The position numbers were made by a program, and so were the translations under genes. From JAAFHS01 sp043751715 (GTDB lineage Bacteria > Pseudomonadota > Alphaproteobacteria > Rhodobacterales > Rhodobacteraceae), in the NCBI GenBank assembly GCA_043751715.1, contig JAYUZO010000136.1, positions 1 through 54,599 on the forward strand: a DNA stretch of 54,599 nucleotides, given 5' to 3'. The notes beneath the pieces were generated by a model that was given only the letters and a program-made list of their open reading frames with translations, was not told the origin of the DNA and did no database searches. Positions within the stretch are counted from its first letter, which is position 1; the number at the start of each line of letters is the position of its first letter. Positions 41,230 through 49,347 of the stretch are shown here, in pieces.

Positions 41230-42801
41230 ATGGTTGCGAAATATGAACTGGATGATGCCTCGGTTGTGGTAATCATCGGCACGGGCGCAGGTGGCGGCAC
41301 ACTGGCCAACGAACTGGCGCAAAAGGGCGTCAAGGTCGTCGCGCTCGAGGCGGGTGGGCGGTACCTGCCCGAAGACTACGTCAATGACGAATGGGAAAGT
41401 TTCGGCCAACTGGCCTGGCTTGATACCCGTACCACCAGCGGTGACTGGCGCGTGGCCAAGAATTTTTCGGGCCTGCCCGCATGGATCGTCAAGGCGGTGG
41501 GCGGCACCACCACCCATTGGGCCGGCGCATCGCTGCGGTTTCAAGATCACGAATGGAAGGCGCTGACCAATTATGGCGCAGTTGCAGGCGCCAACCTGCA
41601 GGATTGGCCGGTGGATGGCGCCGAAATGGCCCCGTGGTACGATATGGCCGAAGAAAAGATGGGCGTAACGCGCACCGGCAATCGCCCCGGCCTGCCCGGC
41701 AACAATAACTACCTCGTGCTGGAAAAGGGGGCCAAAGCGCTTGGCTATACCGAAGTTCACACCGGTAAAATGGCCATTCAAACCCGTGATGATGGTGACC
41801 GCATCCCCTGCCAGCAGACCGGTTTCTGCTTTCAGGGCTGCAAATGGGGTGCGAAATGGTCTACCGCCTATACCGAAATCCCCAATGGTGAGGCGACGGG
41901 CCTGCTCGAGGTGCGCGAGCGTGCCATGGCGCTCAAGATCGAACATGATGCCACCGGCAAGGTGACGGGCGTTCTGTATGCCGACAAGGACGGCACTCAG
42001 GTGGTGCAAAAGGCGCGCATCATCTGCGTGGCGGGCAACACCATTGAAAGCCCCCGCTTGCTGCTGAACTCTGCCTCCGACATGTTCCCGAATGGCCTTG
42101 CCAATTCATCTGATCAGGTGGGCCGCAACTATATGCGGCATGTGACGGGGTCGGTTTACGGTGTGTTCGACAAACCGGTCAAGATGTGGCGCGGCACCAC
42201 GATGGCGGGCATCATTCAGGACGAAGCCCGGCTGGACCCGTCACGCGGCTTTGTCGGCGGGTATGAACTGGAAACGCTGGCGCTTGGCCTGCCCTTCATG
42301 GCGGCCTTCCTTGACCCCGGTTCATGGGGCCGCGAATTCACCTCTGCGCTGGATAGCTATGAAAACATGGCAGGCATGTGGATTGTTGGCGAAGACATGC
42401 CGCAGGCCACCAACCGCATCACCGTGAACAAGGACATCCTTGATCAGCACGGCGCACCCACACCCAACGTGCATTTCGATGATCACCCCAACGATATCGC
42501 CATGCGCACCCACGCCTATGCCCAGGGCGTTGCTTTGTATAATGCCGTGGGCGCCACCCGCGCCTTCCCCACGCCGCCTTACCCGTCCACCCATAACCTT
42601 GGCACCAACCGCATGTCCGCAGACCCGGCATTGGGCGTGGTCAACAAATGGGGCCAGACGCATGATGTGGGTAACCTGTTCATCTCGGACGGATCTCAGT
42701 TCACAACCGGGGCTGCCGAAAACCCCACGCTGACGATTGTTGCCCTTGCCATCCGGCAGGCTGACCACATTGCCAGCCAAATGGCCGCAGGCACGATCTG
42801 A
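41230..42801 (+). CDS. GMC-family FAD oxidoreductase (gluconate/sugar dehydrogenase large subunit-like)
   Basis: Length 523 aa. FAD-binding VVIIGTGAGGGTLANELAQKG, GGTTTHWAGASLRF, and the C-terminal catalytic region THNLGTNRMSADP ... ENPTLTIVALA with the GMC His and Asn positions. No signal peptide of its own, consistent with piggy-back export by the Tat subunit. A cysteine cluster PCQQTGFCFQGC (about residues 195-206) resembles the three-cysteine Fe-S site of FAD-glucose dehydrogenases. The usual cytochrome c subunit gene does not follow; a terminator and a tRNA do. Confidence 0.88.
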   Translation: MVAKYELDDASVVVIIGTGAGGGTLANELAQKGVKVVALEAGGRYLPEDYVNDEWESFGQLAWLDTRTTSGDWRVAKNFSGLPAWIVKAVGGTTTHWAGASLRFQDHEWKALTNYGAVAGANLQDWPVDGAEMAPWYDMAEEKMGVTRTGNRPGLPGNNNYLVLEKGAKALGYTEVHTGKMAIQTRDDGDRIPCQQTGFCFQGCKWGAKWSTAYTEIPNGEATGLLEVRERAMALKIEHDATGKVTGVLYADKDGTQVVQKARIICVAGNTIESPRLLLNSASDMFPNGLANSSDQVGRNYMRHVTGSVYGVFDKPVKMWRGTTMAGIIQDEARLDPSRGFVGGYELETLALGLPFMAAFLDPGSWGREFTSALDSYENMAGMWIVGEDMPQATNRITVNKDILDQHGAPTPNVHFDDHPNDIAMRTHAYAQGVALYNAVGATRAFPTPPYPSTHNLGTNRMSADPALGVVNKWGQTHDVGNLFISDGSQFTTGAAENPTLTIVALAIRQADHIASQMAAGTI

Positions 42802-42822
42802 CAGGCCGGCATCTGAAACGTC

Positions 42823-42854
42823 AAAAAGGGCGGCCCATCCGGACCGCCCTTTTT
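42823..42854. terminator. Strong bidirectional terminator after the GMC gene
   Basis: AAAAAGGGCGG (42823-42833) pairs perfectly with CCGCCCTTTTT (42844-42854), loop of ten. It ends the GMC operon on the plus strand and tRNA-Arg transcription on the minus strand. Confidence 0.92.
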
Positions 42855-42858
42855 CTAT

Positions 42859-42935
42859 TGGTGACCCCGGCGAGATTCGAACACGCGGCCTACGGTTTAG
42901 GAAACCGTCGCTCTATCCAGCTGAGCTACGGGGCC
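42859..42935 (-). tRNA. tRNA-Arg (anticodon CCU)
   Basis: On the minus strand the cloverleaf starts GGCCCCG-TA-GCTC, has D-loop AGCTGGATA, anticodon arm ACGGT-TTCCTAA-ACCGT with anticodon CCT, T-arm with TTCGAAT, and ends CGGGGTC-A-CCA with CCA encoded. The acceptor stem pairs over seven positions with one G-T wobble. Confidence 0.96.
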
Positions 42936-42976
42936 ATCTGCCCTATCTGCCCAAATCAGGCAGAAAGAGCAACCGG

Positions 42977-43282
42977 TCAGAACATGGTGATCGTGGCCTT
43001 GCCCGTGGCATATTCAAACGAACACCGCGCTTCGCCCGATGATCCACCCCCCACCGTCATCACCGCCGACAGCCCCGATGGGCCATTGGTGCCCGTCACC
43101 TCGCGGAACGCCGTGATCTGACGCACGGTCAGACCTTCCTTTGCCGCGGTCGTCCGGCAGGCCTGTTCGGCAATCGCGGGATTTGCCGCCTCAAACGCCT
43201 CAACCGGCACGTCCGGCGCCACACAAGCCGACAGCACGCCAATAGCAAGACCAAGGGACAAGGTTGGAAAAAGCAGTTTCAT
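42977..43282 (-). CDS. Small putative lipoprotein
   Basis: Length 101 aa from ATG 43282 (MKLLFPTLSLGLAIGVLSAC), giving a lipoprotein signal with lipobox LSAC and Cys20. The mature part has two further cysteines (EQACRTT, EARCSFEY), probably a disulfide, and a Gly/Ser-rich turn. No family recognised. Divergent from the LacI-type regulator, with tRNA-Arg 41 nt after its stop. Confidence 0.75.
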   Translation of the reverse strand: MKLLFPTLSLGLAIGVLSACVAPDVPVEAFEAANPAIAEQACRTTAAKEGLTVRQITAFREVTGTNGPSGLSAVMTVGGGSSGEARCSFEYATGKATITMF

Positions 43283-43343
43283 AATGCACCTGTTGTTGAA
43301 TGGTTGCCCTGCAGCATACCGCAGAAATTGCGCTTGGGCAGTG

Positions 43344-43375
43344 GAAAACGCTTGCCCATGGACAAGCGGGTTTTC
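43344..43375. promoter_or_regulatory. Candidate operator between lipoprotein and LacI-type gene
   Basis: Imperfect dyad GAAAACGCTTG (43344-43354) and CAAGCGGGTTTTC (43363-43375) around CCCATGGA. Lies about 30 nt before the regulator start, a typical place for LacI-family autoregulation. Sequence evidence only. Confidence 0.35.
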
Positions 43376-43407
43376 GGCGTTAACATTGCAAAAGTTGAGG
43401 ATAGCCA

Positions 43408-44409
43408 TTGAACAAACAAGCCCGCCCCCTGACCCTGCGTGATGTGTCCGATGTTTCGGGCGTCAGTGAAATGACCGTCAGCCGCGTGTTGCGCAACCGG
43501 GGCGATGTATCGCCCGCCACGCGCGACAAGGTGCTGCGCGCCGCCCGCCTGCTGGGATATGTGCCAAACCGGATTGCCGGTGCCTTGGCCAGCCAGCGGG
43601 TCAATCTGGTGGGCGTGGTGATCCCGTCCCTGTCAAACATGGTCTTCCCCGAGGTGATGACCGGCATTTCCGATGGGTTGCGCGGCACGGGCCTGCAGCC
43701 GGTGGTCGGCGTGACAAACTATCTGCCCGACCGCGAAGAGGAAGTGATCTATGAAATGCTGTCATGGCGGCCATCGGGCCTGATCGTGGCGGGGCTGGAA
43801 CATACCGATGCCGCACGCGCGATGATGGAACGCGCAGGCGTTCCGGTCATCGAGGTGATGGATATTGACGGCCCCGTGGTTGACAGTGCGGTGGGCATTT
43901 CGCACGCCCGCGCCGGGCGGCAAATGGCCGAGGCGATTATCGCAGCGGGGTATGGGCGCATCGGGTTTCTGGGCACGATGATGCCCTATGATCACCGCGC
44001 GCGCAAACGGATGGAGGGGTTTGAGGCCGCCTTGCACGCCGCTGGCCTGCCCCTCGTGGACCGCGAGTTCTATTCCGGTGGATCAGCCCTGCTGAAAGGG
44101 CGCGAGATGACGGCAGCCATTCTGCAACGCAATCCGGATCTGGATTTTCTGTATTATTCCAATGACATGATCGGGGCAGGCGGCCTTTTGTACTGCCTAG
44201 AGGTGGGCATCAGCGTGCCGGGGCAACTGGGCCTTGCCGGGTTTAACGGGGTGGAATTGCTGGACGGTTTGCCGCGCAAACTGGCCACGATGGATGCCTG
44301 CCGCGCCGAGGTGGGGTTCAAGGCCGCCGAATTGATCGCCCGCGCGGCATCGGCCGAGGTGGTTGAACTGTTCCCCACCCTGCAACCGGGCGATACAATC
44401 CGGCGATAA
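43408..44409 (+). CDS. LacI-family regulator, GntR (gluconate)-like
   Basis: Length 333 aa from TTG 43408 with GAGG upstream; no better start exists because the helix-turn-helix begins at once (LTLRDVSDVSGVSEMTVSRVLRN, then hinge YVPNRIAGALASQRVNLVGVVIPS). The sugar-binding domain (LSWRPSGLIVAGLEHTDAARAMM; VPVIEVMDIDGPVVDSAVGISH) resembles E. coli GntR, suggesting gluconate or a similar acid as effector. The gluconate-dehydrogenase-like pair at 40687-42801 is a plausible but unproven target. Confidence 0.88.
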   Translation: MNKQARPLTLRDVSDVSGVSEMTVSRVLRNRGDVSPATRDKVLRAARLLGYVPNRIAGALASQRVNLVGVVIPSLSNMVFPEVMTGISDGLRGTGLQPVVGVTNYLPDREEEVIYEMLSWRPSGLIVAGLEHTDAARAMMERAGVPVIEVMDIDGPVVDSAVGISHARAGRQMAEAIIAAGYGRIGFLGTMMPYDHRARKRMEGFEAALHAAGLPLVDREFYSGGSALLKGREMTAAILQRNPDLDFLYYSNDMIGAGGLLYCLEVGISVPGQLGLAGFNGVELLDGLPRKLATMDACRAEVGFKAAELIARAASAEVVELFPTLQPGDTIRR

Positions 44410-44412
44410 GCG

Positions 44413-44458
44413 CAAAAGTTTTCTGAAAACTTTTGGTAAAATCCTTCAAAAGGATTTT
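44413..44458. terminator. Twin hairpin, bidirectional terminator between the LacI-type gene and mtaB
   Basis: CAAAAGTTTTC-T-GAAAACTTTTG (44413-44435) is a perfect dyad, followed at once by AAAATCCTT-CAA-AAGGATTTT (44438-44458). Both are symmetric with A/T edges, so they can stop transcription from either side. mtaB ends 3 nt later. Confidence 0.8.
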
Positions 44459-44461
44459 GGC

Positions 44462-45712
44462 TCACACCACCAACCGGCCGCCTTGCACACCGGCGATCTG
44501 CACTTTGATGATCTGCCCCTCTGCATGGTCCGCGCCAAACACCACTTCGGCAAACCCTTCGGTCCGCCCCATCCGCGGGCCTTCCGTCAGCACCAGGTGG
44601 GTCTGCCCTACCTGTGCTGCCAGATGCGTCTGCAGGGCCGCGTCACCGCGCGCGCGCAACCGCGCCGCCCGCTCCTTGATCTCCGGCCCATTCACCGCTG
44701 GTATCCGCGCCGCTGGCGTACCCTTGCGCGCGCTAAAGGGGAACACATGCAGAAAGGTCAGGCCGCAATCATCCACTAACTGCAGCGAGTTTTCGAACAT
44801 CTGTTCATTTTCTGTCGGAAACCCTGCAATAATATCTGCCCCGAACACCATGTCCGGGCGCAAACGCCGCGCTTCTTCGCAAAACCGTATGGCATCATCG
44901 CGCAAATGCCGCCGCTTCATGCGCTTCAGGATCATGTCATCGCCCGCCTGCAAGGACAGGTGCAGGTGCGGCATCAGGCGCGGCTCGGTTGCAATCGCCA
45001 GCATCAACGCGTCGTCCACTTCGATGCTGTCAATCGAACTGATCCGCAGGCGCGGCAGATCCGGCACAAGGCGCAGGATACGCAGCACCAGATCGCCCAG
45101 ACGCGGCGCGGCAGGCAGATCGGCACCCCATGAGGTCAGATCAACGCCTGTCAGCACCACCTCGTTGAACCCACGGTCCACAAGACGTTGAATCTGTTCA
45201 ATAACCACACCCGCGGGCACAGACCGCGAATTGCCCCGCCCGAATGGAATGATGCAGAATGTGCAGCGGTGATCACAGCCGTTCTGCACCTGCACATAGG
45301 CGCGGTGGCGGCCGAAACCATCAATCAGATGCCCTGCCGTTTCGCGCACTGACATGATGTCATCCACCTGCACGCGTTCGGTCTGGCCAATGAAATCAGC
45401 CGTCAGCCCGCGCCACGTGCTGGCCTGCATCTTTTCCGTATTGCCCACCACCCGCGTCACCTCGGGCATCGCCGCAAAGGTTTCGGGTTCGGTCTGCGCG
45501 GCACACCCCGTCACAATCACCGCCGCACCGGGGTTTTCGCGCGCCAGACGGCGGATTTCCTGTTTGGCCTTGCGCACCGCCTCGGCCGTAACTGAACAGG
45601 TGTTCACCACCACTGCGTTACCCACACCCGCTGCCGCCGCAAGCTCGCGCATCGCCTCGGTTTCATAGGCGTTCAGGCGGCAGCCCAGCGTGGCAAAAAC
45701 GGGTGCGTTCAC
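44462..45712 (-). CDS. mtaB: tRNA t6A37 methylthiotransferase MtaB
   Basis: Length 416 aa. N-terminal cluster-binding cysteines (TLGCRLN, VNTCSVT, TGCAAQ), radical-SAM CDHRCTFCIIPFGRG, and a C-terminal TRAM-like domain. It adds a methylthio group to t6A37 of ANN-decoding tRNAs such as the tRNA-Lys(UUU) encoded just beyond dapF. GTG start at 45712 overlapping the dapF stop; the cysteine-containing start MNAPVFATLGCRLN is standard for the family. Confidence 0.95.
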   Translation of the reverse strand: MNAPVFATLGCRLNAYETEAMRELAAAAGVGNAVVVNTCSVTAEAVRKAKQEIRRLARENPGAAVIVTGCAAQTEPETFAAMPEVTRVVGNTEKMQASTWRGLTADFIGQTERVQVDDIMSVRETAGHLIDGFGRHRAYVQVQNGCDHRCTFCIIPFGRGNSRSVPAGVVIEQIQRLVDRGFNEVVLTGVDLTSWGADLPAAPRLGDLVLRILRLVPDLPRLRISSIDSIEVDDALMLAIATEPRLMPHLHLSLQAGDDMILKRMKRRHLRDDAIRFCEEARRLRPDMVFGADIIAGFPTENEQMFENSLQLVDDCGLTFLHVFPFSARKGTPAARIPAVNGPEIKERAARLRARGDAALQTHLAAQVGQTHLVLTEGPRMGRTEGFAEVVFGADHAEGQIIKVQIAGVQGGRLVV

Positions 45713-46548
45713 GAATGCTCTGCCACAAAATCAAACGACAGCACGCCGTCAAACACCCGCGCCACCGGCCCGGTCAACCAGACACCATCATCGCGCCAAT
45801 CCGCCACCAGCACCCCGCCATCCATGTGCAACGCCACACGCCGCCCCGTCAGCCCGCGCAGATGCGCCGCCACCGCCGCCGCACAGGCCCCCGACCCACA
45901 TGCCAGCGTGATGCCCGCCCCGCGTTCCCATACCCGCAGGCGCAGCATGTCTGGCCCGATCACCGATGCAAATTCCACATTCGTACGTTGCGGAAACAGC
46001 GCGTCATGCTCCATCACCGGCCCCAGCCCAGCCAGATCAATCGCCCCTGCATCATCCACAAACGTCACGCAATGCGGGTTGCCCATGCCCACCGCCACCG
46101 GGTCACCCGGCAACGGCAGATGCAGCAAATCAACTGCCCGCGCAACCGGCACCGCGTCCCAGTCCAGCACCGGCAGGCCCATGTTCACGCTGACCTGCCC
46201 ATCCACCGTCCGCCCCGCCTGCAAGCCGCCCCGCGCTGTCACCAAAGACACCGCATCGCGCCCCAGCCCCGCCATCACATAATCCGCCACGCAGCGCGTG
46301 GCATTGCCGCAGGCCCCCGCGCGTGACCCATCGCTGTTCCAGAAATCCAACGCGAAATCCGCCCCATCCGCATCCCGGATTTCCGCCAGCTGATCAAATC
46401 CCACGCCCCGGTTCCGGTCACCCAAGGCGCGTGCCAGCGCAGCCGTCGTCACCGCCCCGCGCCCGCGCGAGTCGATCACCACAAAATCATTGCCCGCCCC
46501 GTGCATTTTCATGAAGGGCAGGCCCGGCATTGGCTGCATCTGATTCAT
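45709..46548 (-). CDS. dapF: Diaminopimelate epimerase DapF
   Basis: Length 279 aa from ATG 46548; the conserved core begins FMKMHGAGNDFVVID. Both catalytic cysteines are present (CGNATRC and ACGSGACA). It converts LL- to meso-diaminopimelate for lysine and peptidoglycan. Overlaps mtaB by 4 nt, an association common in alphaproteobacteria. Confidence 0.96.
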   Translation of the reverse strand: MNQMQPMPGLPFMKMHGAGNDFVVIDSRGRGAVTTAALARALGDRNRGVGFDQLAEIRDADGADFALDFWNSDGSRAGACGNATRCVADYVMAGLGRDAVSLVTARGGLQAGRTVDGQVSVNMGLPVLDWDAVPVARAVDLLHLPLPGDPVAVGMGNPHCVTFVDDAGAIDLAGLGPVMEHDALFPQRTNVEFASVIGPDMLRLRVWERGAGITLACGSGACAAAVAAHLRGLTGRRVALHMDGGVLVADWRDDGVWLTGPVARVFDGVLSFDFVAEHS

Positions 46549-46623
46549 GAGTGGGCATATACGCCTAACCCCATGAATTTGCCAGCACCCCGCGCTTTTG
46601 ACGACGACCTGATGCTTTTGTCC

Positions 46624-46652
46624 TTGACCCCATGCCGGAACGTTTCTAATCA
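46624..46652 (+). promoter_or_regulatory. Promoter of tRNA-Lys
   Basis: TTGACC (46624-46629), 17-nt spacer, TAATCA (46647-46652). Predicted start near 46659, about 35 nt before the mature tRNA 5' end and just before the left inverted-repeat arm. Confidence 0.65.
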
Positions 46653-46660
46653 CCCGCCTT

Positions 46661-46781
46661 GCGCCAGAGACGGTGTCTGCACAACGACGGTGCGGGCGGG
46701 TAGCTCAGTTGGTTAGAGCACGTGACTTTTAATCATGGGGTCGGGGGTTCGAATCCCCCCCCGCTCACCAGTCTCTGGCGC
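46661..46781 (+). repeat. Perfect 11-bp inverted repeat flanking tRNA-Lys
   Basis: GCGCCAGAGAC at 46661-46671 is the exact reverse complement of GTCTCTGGCGC at 46771-46781. The right arm abuts the encoded CCA; the left arm is 22 nt before the tRNA. In the precursor RNA the arms could pair and close the tRNA in a longer stem. Confidence 0.85.
46694..46770 (+). tRNA. tRNA-Lys (anticodon UUU)
   Basis: Acceptor GGGCGGG pairs with CCCGCTC (one G-T wobble); D-arm GCTC-AGTTGGTTA-GAGC; anticodon arm CGTGA-CTTTTAA-TCATG with anticodon TTT; T-arm GGGGG-TTCGAAT-CCCCC; CCA encoded. Own promoter upstream. Confidence 0.96.
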
Positions 46782-46784
46782 GTG

Positions 46785-47588
46785 TTATCCTGCAACCGGT
46801 GTGGCAATGTGCAGGGCGGTGTTCCAGCCCACACAGGCCAGTGCCAGATCATCCGGAAACGGCTTGTCGGTGAACACGGCGTCCAGTTCCGACAATGACG
46901 CCAGCCGCACTGGCGCAGGCCTGTCCAGCTTTGATCCGTCGGTCACCAGAAATCGCGTGCGTGACTGGCGGATGATCGCCTTGGAAACCCGCACTTCGGC
47001 CATGTCAAAATCCAGCAAATCGCCGTCACGGTCCATGGCTGAACAGCCGATAATCGCGTAGTCCACCTTGAATTGCTCAATGAACTGGGTGGTCAACTCG
47101 CCGACCAACCCGCCATCAGACCGGCGCAAACCGCCCCCCGCCACCATGATTTCGCAGCTGTCATTCGCCACCAGAATGTTCGCCACGTTCATGTTGTTCG
47201 TCACCACCGTGATGTTGCGGTGATGCAGCAATTCGCGCGCCACAGCCTCGGTCGTGGTGCCAAGGTTCAGGATCATGCTGCAATTATCCGGGATCGCCTG
47301 CGCGCAGGCCCGCGCGATGGCCGCCTTGGCCCCCTCATTCATCCGCCTGCGTTCTTCGTAGCCGATGTTGCTGACACCCGTGCGCACCACCGCCCCGCCA
47401 TGCACACGGTCCAAAAGGCCCGCGTCTGACAAATCGGTCAGATCACGGCGAATCGTCTGCAAGGTGACGTTGAATCGCTCTGCCAGCAATTCCACCACCA
47501 CGCGCCCTTCGCTGCGCGCAATGTCAAGAATTTCGCTTTGTCGAAAACTTAGCGCCAATGGCCCCTCCGCCGCTGCCTGTAAAATCAT
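46785..47588 (-). CDS. glpR: DeoR-family glycerol-3-phosphate regulator GlpR
   Basis: Length 267 aa from ATG 47588 (MILQAAAEGPLALSFRQSEIL); the frame is open 21 codons further upstream. DeoR HTH FRQSEILDIARSEGRVVVELLAERFNVTLQTIRRDL near residues 15-50 and LDRVHGGAV, then the sugar-phosphate-binding domain with NLGTTTEAVARELL and VTDGSKLDRPAPVRLAS. Probably represses glpD and the importer; half-sites lie in the divergent region. Relief by glycerol-3-phosphate is known for the family. Confidence 0.9.
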   Translation of the reverse strand: MILQAAAEGPLALSFRQSEILDIARSEGRVVVELLAERFNVTLQTIRRDLTDLSDAGLLDRVHGGAVVRTGVSNIGYEERRRMNEGAKAAIARACAQAIPDNCSMILNLGTTTEAVARELLHHRNITVVTNNMNVANILVANDSCEIMVAGGGLRRSDGGLVGELTTQFIEQFKVDYAIIGCSAMDRDGDLLDFDMAEVRVSKAIIRQSRTRFLVTDGSKLDRPAPVRLASLSELDAVFTDKPFPDDLALACVGWNTALHIATPVAG

Positions 47589-47634
47589 CAATAGCGGCTT
47601 TTTGTGCAATTCATAGCGCTTTGGATACTGCCCG

Positions 47635-47698
47635 ATTTTCGCGCGACACAAAACGTCTGAAATGTTCGCTTTTGCGCGTTTCGAAAATAAACGAAAAT
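47635..47698. promoter_or_regulatory. GlpR-type operator array
   Basis: Four copies of one half-site: ATTTTCG (47635-47641), ATGTTCG (47662-47668), CGAAAAT (47682-47688) and CGAAAAT (47692-47698). The last two are direct repeats 10 bp apart. E. coli GlpR half-sites read ATGTTCG/CGAACAT. The array sits just before the glpD -35 box. Confidence 0.6.
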
Positions 47699-47703
47699 AT
47701 ACA

Positions 47704-47731
47704 TTGACATCTCATGCGCGAATCTTACACA
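47704..47731 (+). promoter_or_regulatory. glpD operon promoter
   Basis: TTGACA (47704-47709), 16-nt spacer, TACACA (47726-47731); ATG follows 32 nt later. The perfect -35 box lies 5 nt after the last operator half-site, so a bound repressor would block it. Confidence 0.6.
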
Positions 47732-47763
47732 TTGTTGTCGGAACAAGCGGGTGGGAGGCCAGC

Positions 47764-49338
47764 ATGAACCACAGCGCCGCTGCGCCGCTTGATCTGTTTG
47801 TGATCGGCGGCGGGATCAATGGGTGTGGCATCGCCCGTGATGCTTCGGGGCGTGGCCTGCGGGTGGCGCTTGCCGAACAGGGCGATCTTGCCCAAGCCAC
47901 GTCCAGTGCCTCAACCAAGCTGTTTCACGGTGGTTTGCGCTACCTTGAATATTTCGAATTCCGTCTGGTGCGTGAGGCGTTGGAAGAGCGTGAGACGCTT
48001 CTGGTGGCCATGCCGCACATCAGCTGGCCCATGCGCTTTGTGCTGCCCTACCACCCTTCCATGCGGTTTGAATCGGACACCCCCACATCACGCCTGCTGT
48101 CAAAGGTCATGCCATGGATGCGCGGTCGCCGCCCTGCATGGCTGATCCGGCTTGGCCTGTTCATGTATGACACGATGGGTGGCCGCAAAATCCTGCCGGG
48201 TGCCCGCACGCTGGATCTGCGCAATGATCCGGCAGGTGCGCCCCTGAACCCCAAATTCGAACGCGCCTACGAATATTCCGATTGCTGGGTCGAGGATTCG
48301 CGCCTGGTGGTGCTGAACGCCCGCGATGCCGAAGCACGCGGTGCCCGCATCATGACGCAAACGCGCGTTGTCACCGCCACCCGCACCAATGATCTGTGGG
48401 AAGTGGCGACTGATGGCCCGATGGGCCGTGAAACCCACCATGCACGCGCGCTTGTCAACGCTGGCGGGCCCTATGTTGAAGATATCATCCGCAATGTGGC
48501 CCGCATCAATTCCACCGAAGGCGTGCGCCTTGTGCGTGGCAGCCATATCGTCACCAGGAAACTGTTCGATCACGACCGCTGCTATTTCTTTCAGGGCACC
48601 GATGGCCGCATCATCTTTGCCATTCCGTATGAACAGGATTTCACCCTGATCGGCACCACGGACCAGGATCACAAGGGCGCGCCCAAGGATGCTGTCTGCA
48701 CGCCCGAAGAACAGCAATACCTGTGCAACTTTGCCACCCAGTATTTCAAGAAACCGGTCACACTCGCCGATATCGTCTGGCATTACTCCGGCGTGCGCCC
48801 GCTGTATAATGATGGCGCCAAATCGGCCACCGCCGCCACGCGTGACTATGTGCTTAGCCTTGATACAAATGGCGCGCCTTTGCTGAACGTGTTTGGTGGC
48901 AAGATCACCACTTACCGCCGCCTTGCCGAATCCGCGCTTGCCAAGTTGACGCCGTATTTCCCGCAGGCCACGCCTGCGTGGACGGCGCGTGTCGCCATGC
49001 CCGGCGGCGATTTTCCACATGATGGGGTGGCAGCACTGACGGCCAAACTGCAGGCCGCGCACCCTTTCCTGACCGATTATCACGCCGCCCGCCTGATCCG
49101 CGCTTATGGTACCGAAGCGGCCCAGATCACCGGGTCGGCGAAAAGCCTTGAGGATATGGGCCGCCACTTTGGTGCTACCCTGACCGAGGCCGAGGTGCGC
49201 TGGCTGATGACACGCGAATATGCGCATGCGGCGGCTGATGTGGTCTGGCGGCGCACGAAACTGGGCCTGCGCATGACGGCTGATGAAATTGCCGCACTTG
49301 ATACTTTCATGGGCCAACGCGCCCAAGCAGCGGAATAG
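47764..49338 (+). CDS. glpD: Aerobic glycerol-3-phosphate dehydrogenase GlpD
   Basis: Length 524 aa from ATG 47764, preceded by GGGAGG. FAD-binding DLFVIGGGINGCGIARDASGRG at the N-terminus, family blocks STKLFHGGLRYLEYFEFRLVREAL and GVRPLYNDG, and NVFGGKITTYRRLAE. Membrane-associated enzyme oxidising glycerol-3-phosphate to dihydroxyacetone phosphate with electrons to quinone. First gene of the glycerol operon; glpK is not in the window and probably lies to the right. Confidence 0.96.
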   Translation: MNHSAAAPLDLFVIGGGINGCGIARDASGRGLRVALAEQGDLAQATSSASTKLFHGGLRYLEYFEFRLVREALEERETLLVAMPHISWPMRFVLPYHPSMRFESDTPTSRLLSKVMPWMRGRRPAWLIRLGLFMYDTMGGRKILPGARTLDLRNDPAGAPLNPKFERAYEYSDCWVEDSRLVVLNARDAEARGARIMTQTRVVTATRTNDLWEVATDGPMGRETHHARALVNAGGPYVEDIIRNVARINSTEGVRLVRGSHIVTRKLFDHDRCYFFQGTDGRIIFAIPYEQDFTLIGTTDQDHKGAPKDAVCTPEEQQYLCNFATQYFKKPVTLADIVWHYSGVRPLYNDGAKSATAATRDYVLSLDTNGAPLLNVFGGKITTYRRLAESALAKLTPYFPQATPAWTARVAMPGGDFPHDGVAALTAKLQAAHPFLTDYHAARLIRAYGTEAAQITGSAKSLEDMGRHFGATLTEAEVRWLMTREYAHAAADVVWRRTKLGLRMTADEIAALDTFMGQRAQAAE

Positions 49339-49347
49339 GGGAATATC

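Noticed and set aside
46694..46770. tRNA-Lys as an integration site, with its inverted repeat as an attachment site
   Set aside because: No integrase or duplicated tRNA 3' end is seen; flanking genes are ordinary core genes.
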